From Streptomyces albidoflavus (lineage in GTDB: Bacteria > Actinomycetota > Actinomycetes > Streptomycetales > Streptomycetaceae): 64,000 bases of DNA. A program made the position numbers and the translations under genes. Below, piece by piece: positions 1 to 10,176 of this stretch (positions are counted from its first letter, which is position 1; the number at the start of each line of letters is the position of its first letter). Location of the stretch: NCBI RefSeq assembly GCF_000719955.1, contig NZ_JOII01000002.1:186001-250000 (forward strand). The letters run 5' to 3'. The notes beneath the pieces were generated by a model. It saw only the letters and a list, made by a program, of their open reading frames with translations, was not told the origin of the DNA and did no database searches.

Positions 1-849
1 TCAGCGGTCCGTGACGGCCGGGGAGGGACTGGGCCCGCGTCCGGGTTCGTCGCCCGTGGTGTACGAGGAGGTGGAGCCGGAGGCTCCGCCGGCCAGCCCG
101 GCGAGGAGGAAGACCACCAGCAGCACGGTGGCGGGCGTGCCCAGGACCAGCGGCCGGGTGGCGGAACCGGAGGCGCCCAGGTTCTCGGTGACCCGGCCGA
201 CCTCCTCGGCCTCCTCGGCGTCGGTGCCCAGGGCGCCCGGACGGTCGCCGAAGAACCCCTTCGGGTAGGCGGGGGTCAGCATCATGGCGTACGCGCCGGT
301 GCGCATGCGGAAGCGCACGACGGCGGCGGACGCCTCGAAGAGGGGCTGCGGGACGCGGCCCATGACCAGCACGATCAGCCACCAGATGAGCCCCAGCACC
401 CACCAGCCCGAGGAGGCCAGCGCCTGCACGATCAGCGCGGGGATCAGCAGGATCAGGCGGAAGAGGACGGCGAGGCGGTTGAGCCGGTCGCCGGTGACCT
501 CGACGTGTACCGGATAGCCGGGGGCGTGGAGGGCGAACGGCGGGTACCGGTCGACCAGGAGCATCGCCTCGGCGTCCACCCGGGTCGCCCAGCCGAGGTA
601 GCCGGCGAGGAAGCGGTACAGCGGGTCGGGGACGCGGGCGGTGGCGAGGGCGGCGAACCAGGTGGCGATCGTCGCGAACCACGCAGCGATGTGCAGGAAG
701 AACAGCACGACGAAGTGCGGGACGAGCAGCGGCAGCCGGAAAAAGACGGTCAGGCGGCGCTGCGGGCCGGGCGGGGGGATGTCGAGCTGCGGCAGGCGCT
801 CCGGTGGGGCGGAGGGCGGAATCGGTCCCGCCCACGGGCCTTCGGTCAT
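1..849 (-). CDS. DUF4389 family membrane protein
   Basis: A 282-residue integral membrane protein of unknown function. It has a Pro-rich cytoplasmic N-terminus (about residues 1-30), a hydrophobic pair at about 35-68, a second block at about 125-165 and a last membrane segment at about 235-257, followed by a Ser/Thr/Pro tail. The twice-repeated pattern RL..LFRL/FFRLPLL(I/V)P followed by a membrane helix is the hallmark of DUF4389 proteins, which are common in Streptomyces. The ATG at 847-849 gives a complete gene, with the stop at the first base of the window. No operon partner is visible inside the window. Confidence 0.85.
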   Translation of the reverse strand: MTEGPWAGPIPPSAPPERLPQLDIPPPGPQRRLTVFFRLPLLVPHFVVLFFLHIAAWFATIATWFAALATARVPDPLYRFLAGYLGWATRVDAEAMLLVDRYPPFALHAPGYPVHVEVTGDRLNRLAVLFRLILLIPALIVQALASSGWWVLGLIWWLIVLVMGRVPQPLFEASAAVVRFRMRTGAYAMMLTPAYPKGFFGDRPGALGTDAEEAEEVGRVTENLGASGSATRPLVLGTPATVLLVVFLLAGLAGGASGSTSSYTTGDEPGRGPSPSPAVTDR

Positions 850-961
850 GGTGACTCACTCCCGGCCTGATCGGCGTAAACCCCCAGATTTCCGGCGTGG
901 GAGGGGGCGGGCAAGCCGGGTCGTCCGGGCGGGTGAGCGAGGTCGGCCGATCCGGCCGGTT

Positions 962-976
962 ATTGGTATGGACATG
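962..976 (+). promoter_or_regulatory. possible degenerate DasR-like (dre) element
   Basis: The sequence ATTGGTATGGACATG keeps the TGGT...GAC core of the Streptomyces dre consensus (TGGTCTAGACCA) but matches imperfectly in the right half. It lies about 100 bp upstream of the secreted protease start. Assignment is inference from pattern only. Confidence 0.2.
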
Positions 977-1013
977 CCTAGTGGGCCACTTCTAAGCTCC
1001 TGCCGAGCCTGAT

Positions 1014-1027
1014 TGAGAGCGCTCTCA
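1014..1027. promoter_or_regulatory. 14-bp perfect palindrome, LacI-type operator candidate
   Basis: TGAGAGCGCTCTCA is a perfect 14-bp inverted repeat with the central CG typical of LacI/GalR operators. It differs from the Streptomyces CebR box TGGGAGCGCTCCCA by one base in each half. It sits 51 bp upstream of the GTG start of the protease gene, in a position to act as a repressor site. No LacI gene is nearby, so the cognate regulator would be encoded elsewhere. Confidence 0.5.
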
Positions 1028-1077
1028 CCACTTCCGTTCCCACCCCCACCCCGCTGGAACGACGAAAGGGTCCCCCC

Positions 1078-2232
1078 GTGAGACGCACCACGAGACGCAC
1101 CACCGCAGCACGTGTCGGCCTCTCCTCCCTGCTGCTCGCCGGCAGCTGGGCCGCGTTCGGACTGACCCCGGCGGCCACCGCCGCCCCGGACCCCGCGCCC
1201 GTCGCCTCCGGCGCGGTGCTGGCCGGGATGGAGCGCGACCTCGGCCTCACCCCGGCGGAGGCCAAGGCGCGCCTCGCCGCCGAGAAGGAGGCGACGGCGG
1301 TCGAGAAGAAGGCCCAGCGCGCGGCCGGCGCCGCGTACGGCGGCTCCTGGTTCGACGCCGAGAAGGGCGCGCTGGTGGTGGCGGTCAGCGACCGCGCCGC
1401 GGCCGACGCCGTGACCGGGGCCGGCGCCTCCGTCCGGCTGGTGGAGCACAGCGCGAAGACCCTGGACGCGGCGAAGGAGCGGATCGACGCTCTGGACGCG
1501 CCCCGGGGCGTGGCCGGCTGGCGGGTGGACCCGCAGGCCAACAGCGTCGTGGTCAGCGTGGTCGGGGACCAGGCGGACGGGAAGGCGGTGCGCGGCTTCG
1601 TGGAGCGGGCGCGGGCGGCCGGACCCGTCGAGGTGGAGACGGTGGCGGCGGCGCCGGAGACCTTCGCGGCGGGCACCGTCGGCGGGGACCCGTACTACAC
1701 GGGCAACGTCCGCTGCTCGATCGGCTTCTCGGTGCACGGCGGCTTCGTCACCGCCGGTCACTGCGGCCCCACCGGCCAGGGAGTACGCGGCTGGGACAAC
1801 AGCACGATCGGCTCGTTCCAGGGCTCCTCGTTCCCCGGCGACGACATGGCGTACGTGAGCGTCGGCAACGGCTGGTGGACCGTACCGGTCGTGCTCGGCT
1901 GGGGCACCGTCTCCGACCAGCTGGTGCGCGGCTCGGCGGAGGCGCCGGTCGGCGCCTCCATCTGCCGGTCCGGCTCCACGACCCACTGGCACTGCGGCAC
2001 GGTGCTGGCCAAGAACGAGACCGTGAACTACAGCCAGGGCGCGGTCCACCAGATGACCAAGACCAGCGTCTGCGCCGAGGGCGGCGACTCGGGCGGCTCC
2101 TTCATCAGCGGCGACCAGGCCCAGGGCGTCACCTCCGGCGGCTGGGGCAACTGCTCCGGCGGCGGTGAGACCTGGTACCAGCCGGTCAACGAGATCCTGG
2201 GCCGGTACGGGCTGACCCTGCACACGGCCTGA
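1078..2232 (+). CDS. secreted S1 family serine protease (streptogrisin-like)
   Basis: An exported chymotrypsin-fold protease made as a pre-pro-enzyme. Residues 1-36 form a signal peptide (Arg-rich start, hydrophobic core, ATAA cleavage). Residues about 45-195 are an alpha-lytic-protease-type prodomain that acts as a folding chaperone in this family. The mature domain begins near residue 200. The catalytic triad is visible as His228 (TAGHC), Asp255 or 256 (GDDMAY) and Ser338 (GGDSGG), and paired cysteines flank the active-site motifs. There is no C-terminal carbohydrate-binding domain, so it resembles streptogrisin A/B/D rather than C. The GTG start follows a GAAAGG Shine-Dalgarno. The upstream palindrome suggests repressor control. 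Confidence 0.93.
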   Translation: MRRTTRRTTAARVGLSSLLLAGSWAAFGLTPAATAAPDPAPVASGAVLAGMERDLGLTPAEAKARLAAEKEATAVEKKAQRAAGAAYGGSWFDAEKGALVVAVSDRAAADAVTGAGASVRLVEHSAKTLDAAKERIDALDAPRGVAGWRVDPQANSVVVSVVGDQADGKAVRGFVERARAAGPVEVETVAAAPETFAAGTVGGDPYYTGNVRCSIGFSVHGGFVTAGHCGPTGQGVRGWDNSTIGSFQGSSFPGDDMAYVSVGNGWWTVPVVLGWGTVSDQLVRGSAEAPVGASICRSGSTTHWHCGTVLAKNETVNYSQGAVHQMTKTSVCAEGGDSGGSFISGDQAQGVTSGGWGNCSGGGETWYQPVNEILGRYGLTLHTA

Positions 2233-2249
2233 CCGCTCAGCACGACGAC

Positions 2250-2290
2250 GCGGCCCCCCGCACCCGGCTCCGGCCGGCGCGGGGGGCCGC
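2250..2290 (+). terminator. hairpin terminator after the protease gene
   Basis: GCGGCCCCCCGC and GCGGGGGGCCGC form a perfect 12-bp stem with a loop of about 17 nt, starting 18 nt after the protease stop. There is no U-tract, which is usual in Streptomyces. Confidence 0.7.
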
Positions 2291-2392
2291 ACGCGTTCCG
2301 GCCACCGTCACGTACGGGACGATTCAGCACGTTTCGCGCCGGTGAGGAGAGAATGGAGGGGAAAGAGTTGTCAGCCGGTGAGAGGTGCTCCG

Positions 2393-3310
2393 ATGGCTGG
2401 TCGGCGGGGATCGCGGTTCGCGGGTGACCGGGGGCTCACCGCGCGCATGGTCATGACGATGTTCTTCATCGGACTGCTGTACGTGGTCCTGGTGGGGGTG
2501 CTGCTGGCGGTGGCGCGCGGCTCCTGGCCGCTGATCGTGCTGCTGGTCGGCGGGCTCTTCGTGGCCCAGTTCTGGTTCAGCGACTCCATCGCGGCGTACG
2601 GGATGGGGGCGCGGCAGGTCACCCGGGAGCAGGCGCCGGAGCTGCACGGGGCGGTCGACCGGATCTGCGCCCTGGCCGACATGGAGAAACCGAAGGTGGC
2701 CATCGCCGACAGCGACGTGCCGAACGCCTTCGCCACCGGCCGCAGCGAGAAGACCTCCCTGGTCTGCGTGACCACCGGGCTGCTGCGGCGGCTGGAGCCC
2801 GAGGAGCTGGACGGCGTCCTGGCGCACGAGATGTCGCACGTGGCCCACAAGGACGTGGCGGTGATGACGATCGCCTCGTTCCTCGGCGTCCTGGCCGGGG
2901 TGATCACCCGGGTGGCCCTCTGGGGCGGCCTGGCCCGGGGCGGACGCGGCGGCAACAACCAGGCGGGCCTGCTCATCATGCTGATCCCGCTGGTCAGCGC
3001 GGTGGTCTACGCCGTCGGGTTCCTGCTGACGCGCCTGCTGTCGCGGTACCGGGAGCTGTCGGCGGACCGGGGCGCGGCCCTGCTGACGGGCCGACCCGCG
3101 GCGCTGGCCTCGGCGCTGACGAAGATCACCGGCCAGATGGGCCGCATCCCGACCCGGGATCTGCGCGAGGCCGAGCCCTACAACGCGTTCTACTTCGTGC
3201 CGGCCTTCTCCTCGGGGACGAGCATGGCCCGGCTCTTCTCCTCGCACCCGACGCTGGAGCAGCGCCTCGAGCAGCTGCGGAAGATCGGGCGGGAGCTGGG
3301 GCGGCCCTGA
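2393..3310 (+). CDS. htpX: membrane zinc metalloprotease HtpX
   Basis: An M48 family membrane protease of 305 residues thought to degrade misfolded membrane proteins. After a short basic N-terminus with the family sequence DRGLTARM, two membrane helices span about residues 19-65. The zinc motif HEMSH is at residues 145-149. Two further hydrophobic segments follow, and the third ligand Glu lies in YRELSADRGA. I chose the ATG at 2393 because GTGAGAGGTGC precedes it and it aligns with the family N-terminus; an upstream in-frame ATG (2354) would add non-conserved residues. The gene is convergent with the beta-glucosidase gene. Confidence 0.93.
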   Translation: MAGRRGSRFAGDRGLTARMVMTMFFIGLLYVVLVGVLLAVARGSWPLIVLLVGGLFVAQFWFSDSIAAYGMGARQVTREQAPELHGAVDRICALADMEKPKVAIADSDVPNAFATGRSEKTSLVCVTTGLLRRLEPEELDGVLAHEMSHVAHKDVAVMTIASFLGVLAGVITRVALWGGLARGGRGGNNQAGLLIMLIPLVSAVVYAVGFLLTRLLSRYRELSADRGAALLTGRPAALASALTKITGQMGRIPTRDLREAEPYNAFYFVPAFSSGTSMARLFSSHPTLEQRLEQLRKIGRELGRP

Positions 3311-3343
3311 GGCGCGGCCGCCCCGGCTCCGGCCGGTGCCCGG

Positions 3344-5746
<2,403 letters not shown>

Positions 5747-5754
<8 letters not shown>

Positions 5755-6784
5755 CGGAGGACTTCCTTCCGCGGGAGGTCACCAGCAGGTAGGCGGCGGT
5801 CACCACGAGCAGGAACAGCAGCAGCAGCGCCGACATCGCCGAGCCCGAGCCGAAGTTCCAGGTGACGAACGACGACTGGTAGATGTGGATGGAGATGAGG
5901 TCGGCCGATTCCGGGGCGGAGTCACCGAAGAGGACGAACGGCGTGTTGAAGTCGTTGAACGTCCACAGGAACAGCACCAGGATCAGCACCTGGTTGACCG
6001 GCGCGAGCGAGGGCAGCGTGATCCGGCGGATCTGCTGCCAGACACCGGCCCCGTCGATGGCGGCGGCCTCGTACAGCTCCTTGGGGATGTTCTGGAGCCC
6101 GGCCATGACGATGAGGAAGGCGAACGGCCAGCCCTTCCACACCGAGACGGTCAGCAGGGCGACGAAGGCGTTGTCGCCGATGAGCCAGAACGGCCGCTCG
6201 CCGGTGAGCCCGAGCTGGTCGGTGAGGACGTGGTTCACCAGGCCGTAGTCGCGCTGGAACATGAACGCCCAGGTGATGACGGCGGCGTAGACCGGCAGCG
6301 CGTACGGGGTGAGGAAGAGGGCGCGCAGGATGCCGCGGCCTCGGAAGTTGTCCTGCATGAAGATGGCGGCGGCGGTGCCGACGCACCAGCACAGGCCGAC
6401 CGAGAGGACGGTGAACAGGCAGGTGGTGAAGAAGGAGCGGAGCAGCGCCTCGCCGACGGGGGCGTTGAAGTCGACGGCGAGGGCGAAGTTGTCGAGCCCG
6501 GCCCACGGGGCGTCGCCCCAGTTGGCGATGTAGAACTGCGTGATCTCCTTGAACGCCATCCAGATGCCGATGACCATCGGCACGAGGTGGACGAGGAGTT
6601 CGAGCAGGAGCGCCGGGAGCAGCAGCAGGTAGGGCAGGCCGATCTTGCGCAGGCGGGCGGGGATGCGCGGGCGCCGCCGGGCGCCGGCCGGGCCCGGGGA
6701 GGGCCGGCCGGCGCCGGCCGCGCCCGCGCCCGGGCCGGAGGCGGCCGGGCGGCGGGCGGCGGTGGCAGTCACGGATTCGCTCAC
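5747..6784 (-). CDS. carbohydrate ABC transporter permease (MalF/CebF type)
   Basis: The second inner-membrane subunit of the sugar importer, 345 residues. An Ala/Pro/Arg-rich N-terminal tail of about 50 residues is followed by six hydrophobic segments and the EAA loop ELYEAAAIDGAGVWQ.. before the last two helices. I selected the GTG at 6784 because it overlaps the stop of the binding-protein gene in a GTGA arrangement, and the 3' end overlaps the next permease by 8 nt. Earlier in-frame codons lie inside the binding-protein gene. It forms a heterodimer with the MalG-type subunit. Confidence 0.92.
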
Positions 6785-8100
6785 TGCTTCGGCATCTGCT
6801 GCTCGGCCTTGGCCAGGCGCGTCTTCACCGCTTCGTCGGTGATGGCGCGGCCGGCGGCGGCGTCGGCGAAGAGCTCCTTGACGGCGGTGCCCACGGCGGT
6901 CTCGAACTGCGACTCGTTGGGGACCTGCGGGAGCGGCGCGGCGCTCTCCAGGAGGGTGTCGCGCAGCACGGCGGTGTCGGGGCGGTCGAACGCCTTGTCC
7001 TGCTGGGCGGCCTTGACCGGGGGTATGGAGCCGTAGGTCTTGTTGAGGTGGACCTGCTCGGTGTCGCTCGTCATGAACTCGACGAACTTGGTGGCGCCGT
7101 CGAGGTTCTTGGAGTTCTTGAAGACGGCGATGTTGATGCCGGCCACCATGGAGTTGACCTGCTCGCCGGTGCCCGGGGTGCCGGAGGCGACCGGGACGGG
7201 GGCGACGCCGAAGTCGTCGTCGGCCATGCCGTGGCTCTTGAAGGTGCTGGCCGCGGCCTGCCAGAGCACCATCGCGGTCTTGCCCTTGGCGAAGTCCTGG
7301 AGGGACTGGTTCTGGGCGTACTCGGCGTTGCCGGGCGCGGTGATCTTGTCCTTGGCCATGAAGTCGACGTACTGCTTCACGGCCGCGACGGCACCGTCCG
7401 AGGTGAAGTCGGGCTTGCCCTCGGCGTCGAAGAAGTCGGCGCCGTGCTGCTGGCCCAGCACGAACACCTGGTGGATGTTGTTGGAGAGGTTGGAACCCTC
7501 CGCCCCCAGCGCCCACTTGCCGTCCTTGGACAGCTTCTTGCCGACGGAGACCATCTCGTCCCAGGTGGCCGGGGGCTTGTCGATGCCGGCCTCCTCGAAC
7601 ATCGCCTTGTTGTAGTACAGGGCGTAGGCGAGGGAGTAGAGCGGGACGGCGGCCGGGTCCTGGCCCTCGGCGCCGGTGGAGCCGACGGCGGAGTCGACGA
7701 AGCGGTCGCGGCCGCCGATCTTGTCGAAGTTCTTGTCGTCCCAGGGCAGCAGCGCGCCGGTGGCCTGGAGCGAGGAGGACCAGGTGTTGCCGATGTTGAG
7801 GACGTCGGGGCCCTGGCCGGAGGTGGTGGCGGCGAGGATGCGGTTGAGCAGGTCGGACCAGGGGACGACCTCCAGCTTCACCTTGATCCCGGTCTCCTGC
7901 TCGAACTTCTTCAGCCGGGGGGTGAGGATCTTCTTGTCCGCCTCGATGCTGGGGCCCTGGTTGGAGGCCCAGTAGACGAGCTCCTTGGGCTTGTCCGCGC
8001 CGCCGTCGCCGGAGGTGCTGGTCCCTCCGCCGCAACCGGCGACCACCGTGGCCAGCGCGGTGACTGTGGCGGTCATACAGGCGGCTCTGAATCTGCGCAT
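6781..8100 (-). CDS. extracellular sugar-binding lipoprotein
   Basis: The solute-binding protein of the ABC sugar importer, 439 residues, anchored outside the membrane. The lipobox VVAGC puts the acylated Cys at residue 23 after a short basic/hydrophobic signal peptide, followed by a Gly/Ser/Thr linker. The mature part reads as a family 1 solute-binding protein (LVYWASNQGPS start, VLNIGNTWSS, ALYYNKAMFEEAGIDKPPATWDE motif). It is first in the operon, preceded by a GGAAGGGG ribosome site. The linked GH1 enzyme suggests a beta-linked oligosaccharide ligand; this is inference from context. Confidence 0.93.
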   Translation of the reverse strand: MRRFRAACMTATVTALATVVAGCGGGTSTSGDGGADKPKELVYWASNQGPSIEADKKILTPRLKKFEQETGIKVKLEVVPWSDLLNRILAATTSGQGPDVLNIGNTWSSSLQATGALLPWDDKNFDKIGGRDRFVDSAVGSTGAEGQDPAAVPLYSLAYALYYNKAMFEEAGIDKPPATWDEMVSVGKKLSKDGKWALGAEGSNLSNNIHQVFVLGQQHGADFFDAEGKPDFTSDGAVAAVKQYVDFMAKDKITAPGNAEYAQNQSLQDFAKGKTAMVLWQAAASTFKSHGMADDDFGVAPVPVASGTPGTGEQVNSMVAGINIAVFKNSKNLDGATKFVEFMTSDTEQVHLNKTYGSIPPVKAAQQDKAFDRPDTAVLRDTLLESAAPLPQVPNESQFETAVGTAVKELFADAAAGRAITDEAVKTRLAKAEQQMPKQ

Positions 8101-8181
8101 GAGGCAAACGCCCCTTCCAGGGAAAACACCAACAGGTGGCGGCCAGACCGTCGGCGTTCAGTCCCCGAACACCGTCACGGC

Positions 8182-8203
8182 TTAATTTAGGACGTGAGTT
8201 AAA
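8182..8203. promoter_or_regulatory. AT-rich ROK operator candidate in the divergent promoter
   Basis: TTAATTTAGGACGTGAGTTAAA is a strikingly AT-rich imperfect inverted repeat (TTTA/TAAA ends) in a very GC-rich background. It lies between the binding-protein gene and the ROK regulator gene. Such TTTAnT..ATTAAA-like elements are usual targets of ROK repressors, so both transcripts may be controlled here. Confidence 0.45.
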
Positions 8204-8266
8204 CCCCGAGAGAAGGTCGCGTCAAGAGGTCGCACACGGGTATGTTGCGGCCTGGGAAGGAGCCAC

Positions 8267-9535
8267 ATGGCCGAGAACCACAGACGGACCGTCCGCGACC
8301 TGCGGCGCGGCAATCGCGCCGCCGTATTGCAACGGTTGTATTTCCAGGGCCCGATGAGCCGCCAGGCGCTGGGGCCCGCGACCGGCCTCAGCTCGGGGTC
8401 GATCAGCAACGTCGTCACCGAGCTGGCAGCGGAGGGACTGGTCGAGGAGGCCGGGCACGTCGAGTCCGACGGCGGCCGCCCCCGCACCCTGCTGCGGGTG
8501 GCTCCCAGAGCCGGGTACCTGATCGGCATCGACATCGGGGAGACCCGGGTCCGGGCCGAGCTCTTCGACCTCGCCATGACCGAACTCGCCCGCTGCGAGC
8601 TGCCGCTGACCGGCGGCGCCCGCGACATCGACACCGTCATCGCGCACACCGCGCGCTCCATCGCCGCCGTGCTGGAGGAGTCGGGCATCGCCGCCGAGGC
8701 GCTCACCGGCATCGGCGTCGGGGTGCCCGGCATCGTCGAGCGCACCCCGGAGGGGGCGGTGGTGCACGGCCAGACCGTCGGCTGGGACGCCGTCCCGCTG
8801 GAGCGGCTGCTGCGCGGCGCCACCGACCTGCCGCCCGCCACCGCCTTCCACATCAGCAACGGCACCATGGCGCTGGGCCAGGCCGAGATGTGGTACGGCG
8901 GCGGGCGCGGCACCACCGACGCGGCCATCGTGCTCTTCGGCTCCGGCGTCGGCGCCTGCATCGTCACCGACGGGCAGATCCACGGCATCGACCACGGCAC
9001 CCCGGCCGAGTTCGGCCATCTGACCGTGCAGGTGCGGGGCCGCACCTGCCGCTGCGGCTCACGCGGCTGCCTGGAGGCGTACACCGGCGCGCAGGCCATC
9101 CTGAGCCGCTGGCACGAGGCGGGCGGCCCCGATCCCGACGAGGCCACGGAGGAGTACGGGATCAGCCGGCTGCTCGCGGCCGCGCGGCCGGAGGCGGCGG
9201 GCGCCGAGGCGGACCCGACGGCGCTGGCGATCCTGGACGACACCGCCGAGTACCTGGCCGCCGGCCTCGCCGACCTGGTCAACCTCTTCCAGCCGCAGCG
9301 CATCCTGATCGGCGGCTGGGCCGGGCTCCAGCTCGGGCCGCTGGTGCTGGACACCATCCGCGAGCGGACCCGCGGGTACGCCCTGCACCACCCGGGGCGC
9401 CACACCGAGATCACGCTCTCCACCCTCGGCCCCGACGCCATCACCCAGGGCGCCGCCACCCTCCCCCTCAACCACCTCCTGCACCACACCACCACCGCAC
9501 AGCCGCCGGTACCCGCCGAACGGCTGCCCCGATGA
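8267..9535 (+). CDS. ROK family transcriptional regulator
   Basis: A sugar-responsive repressor of 422 residues. Residues about 10-75 form a winged helix-turn-helix (LGPATGLSSGSISNVV as recognition region). The remainder is a sugar-kinase-like ROK domain with the DIGETR phosphate loop near residue 88 and the zinc-binding CRCGSRGCLEAY signature at about residues 262-273. ROK regulators usually bind a sugar or sugar phosphate and then leave their operator. The gene is divergent from the sugar-uptake operon and very probably controls it. GGAAGGAG lies just before the ATG. Confidence 0.92.
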   Translation: MAENHRRTVRDLRRGNRAAVLQRLYFQGPMSRQALGPATGLSSGSISNVVTELAAEGLVEEAGHVESDGGRPRTLLRVAPRAGYLIGIDIGETRVRAELFDLAMTELARCELPLTGGARDIDTVIAHTARSIAAVLEESGIAAEALTGIGVGVPGIVERTPEGAVVHGQTVGWDAVPLERLLRGATDLPPATAFHISNGTMALGQAEMWYGGGRGTTDAAIVLFGSGVGACIVTDGQIHGIDHGTPAEFGHLTVQVRGRTCRCGSRGCLEAYTGAQAILSRWHEAGGPDPDEATEEYGISRLLAAARPEAAGAEADPTALAILDDTAEYLAAGLADLVNLFQPQRILIGGWAGLQLGPLVLDTIRERTRGYALHHPGRHTEITLSTLGPDAITQGAATLPLNHLLHHTTTAQPPVPAERLPR

Positions 9536-9633
9536 ATCGGCGGGGCCCGCGCGGTCTATCCCTGTGAGGGGGCCGCCGCGGCCCCGCCTCCCGCGCCGGT
9601 GGCCGGGAGGAGCCGAACGCACGGGAGCACGCC

Positions 9634-10110
9634 ATGCAGAAGATCACCACCAATCTCTGGTTCGACGGCCAGGCCGAGGAGGCGGCGGCCTTCTACACCT
9701 CGCTCTTCGAGGACGCCCGGATCCTCGGCGTCGAGCGGTTCACCGACGCGGGCCCCGGTGAGCCGGGCTCCGTCGTCACCGTCACCTTCCAGCTGGCGGG
9801 ACAGGAGTTCGTCGCCATCAACGGCGGACCGGAGTTCACCTTCACCGAGGCGATCTCGCTCTCGGTGGACTGCGAGACGCAGGAGGAGGTCGACCGCTAC
9901 TGGGCGGCGCTGACCGCCGACGGCGGCGAGGAGGTCCAGTGCGGCTGGCTCAAGGACAAGTACGGGCTGTCCTGGCAGATCGTGCCCCGGGCCCTGGTCG
10001 AGCTGCTGGCCTCCTCGGACCGGGAGGCCGCCACCCGCGCCACCCGCGCCATGCTGGAGATGAAGAAGCTCGACATCCAGGCGCTGCGGGACGCCGCCGC
10101 GGGCCTCTGA
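9634..10110 (+). CDS. VOC family protein (PhnB-like)
   Basis: A small soluble protein of 158 residues from the vicinal oxygen chelate superfamily, PhnB / 3-demethylubiquinone-methyltransferase-like branch. Recognisable parts are the start KITTNLWFDGQAEEA..FY.SLF, the core beta strands with EFVAINGGPEFTFTEAIS, and the YGLSWQIVP motif near residue 117. The substrate is unknown; the family includes glyoxalase, dioxygenase and resistance proteins, but these PhnB-like members are mostly uncharacterised. It looks monocistronic, with a hairpin after it. Confidence 0.88.
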   Translation: MQKITTNLWFDGQAEEAAAFYTSLFEDARILGVERFTDAGPGEPGSVVTVTFQLAGQEFVAINGGPEFTFTEAISLSVDCETQEEVDRYWAALTADGGEEVQCGWLKDKYGLSWQIVPRALVELLASSDREAATRATRAMLEMKKLDIQALRDAAAGL

Positions 10111-10117
10111 GCGCCTC

Positions 10118-10146
10118 GCCGCCCGTCCCGCTATGGGCCGGGCGGC
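10118..10146 (+). terminator. hairpin terminator after the VOC gene
   Basis: GCCGCCCG and CGGGCGGC form an 8-bp stem around a loop of about 13 nt, 8 nt after the VOC stop codon. It sits between convergent genes and may serve both directions. Confidence 0.6.
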
Positions 10147-10176
10147 GCTCGGGCCCGTCCGGCGGACCCTCGCGGG

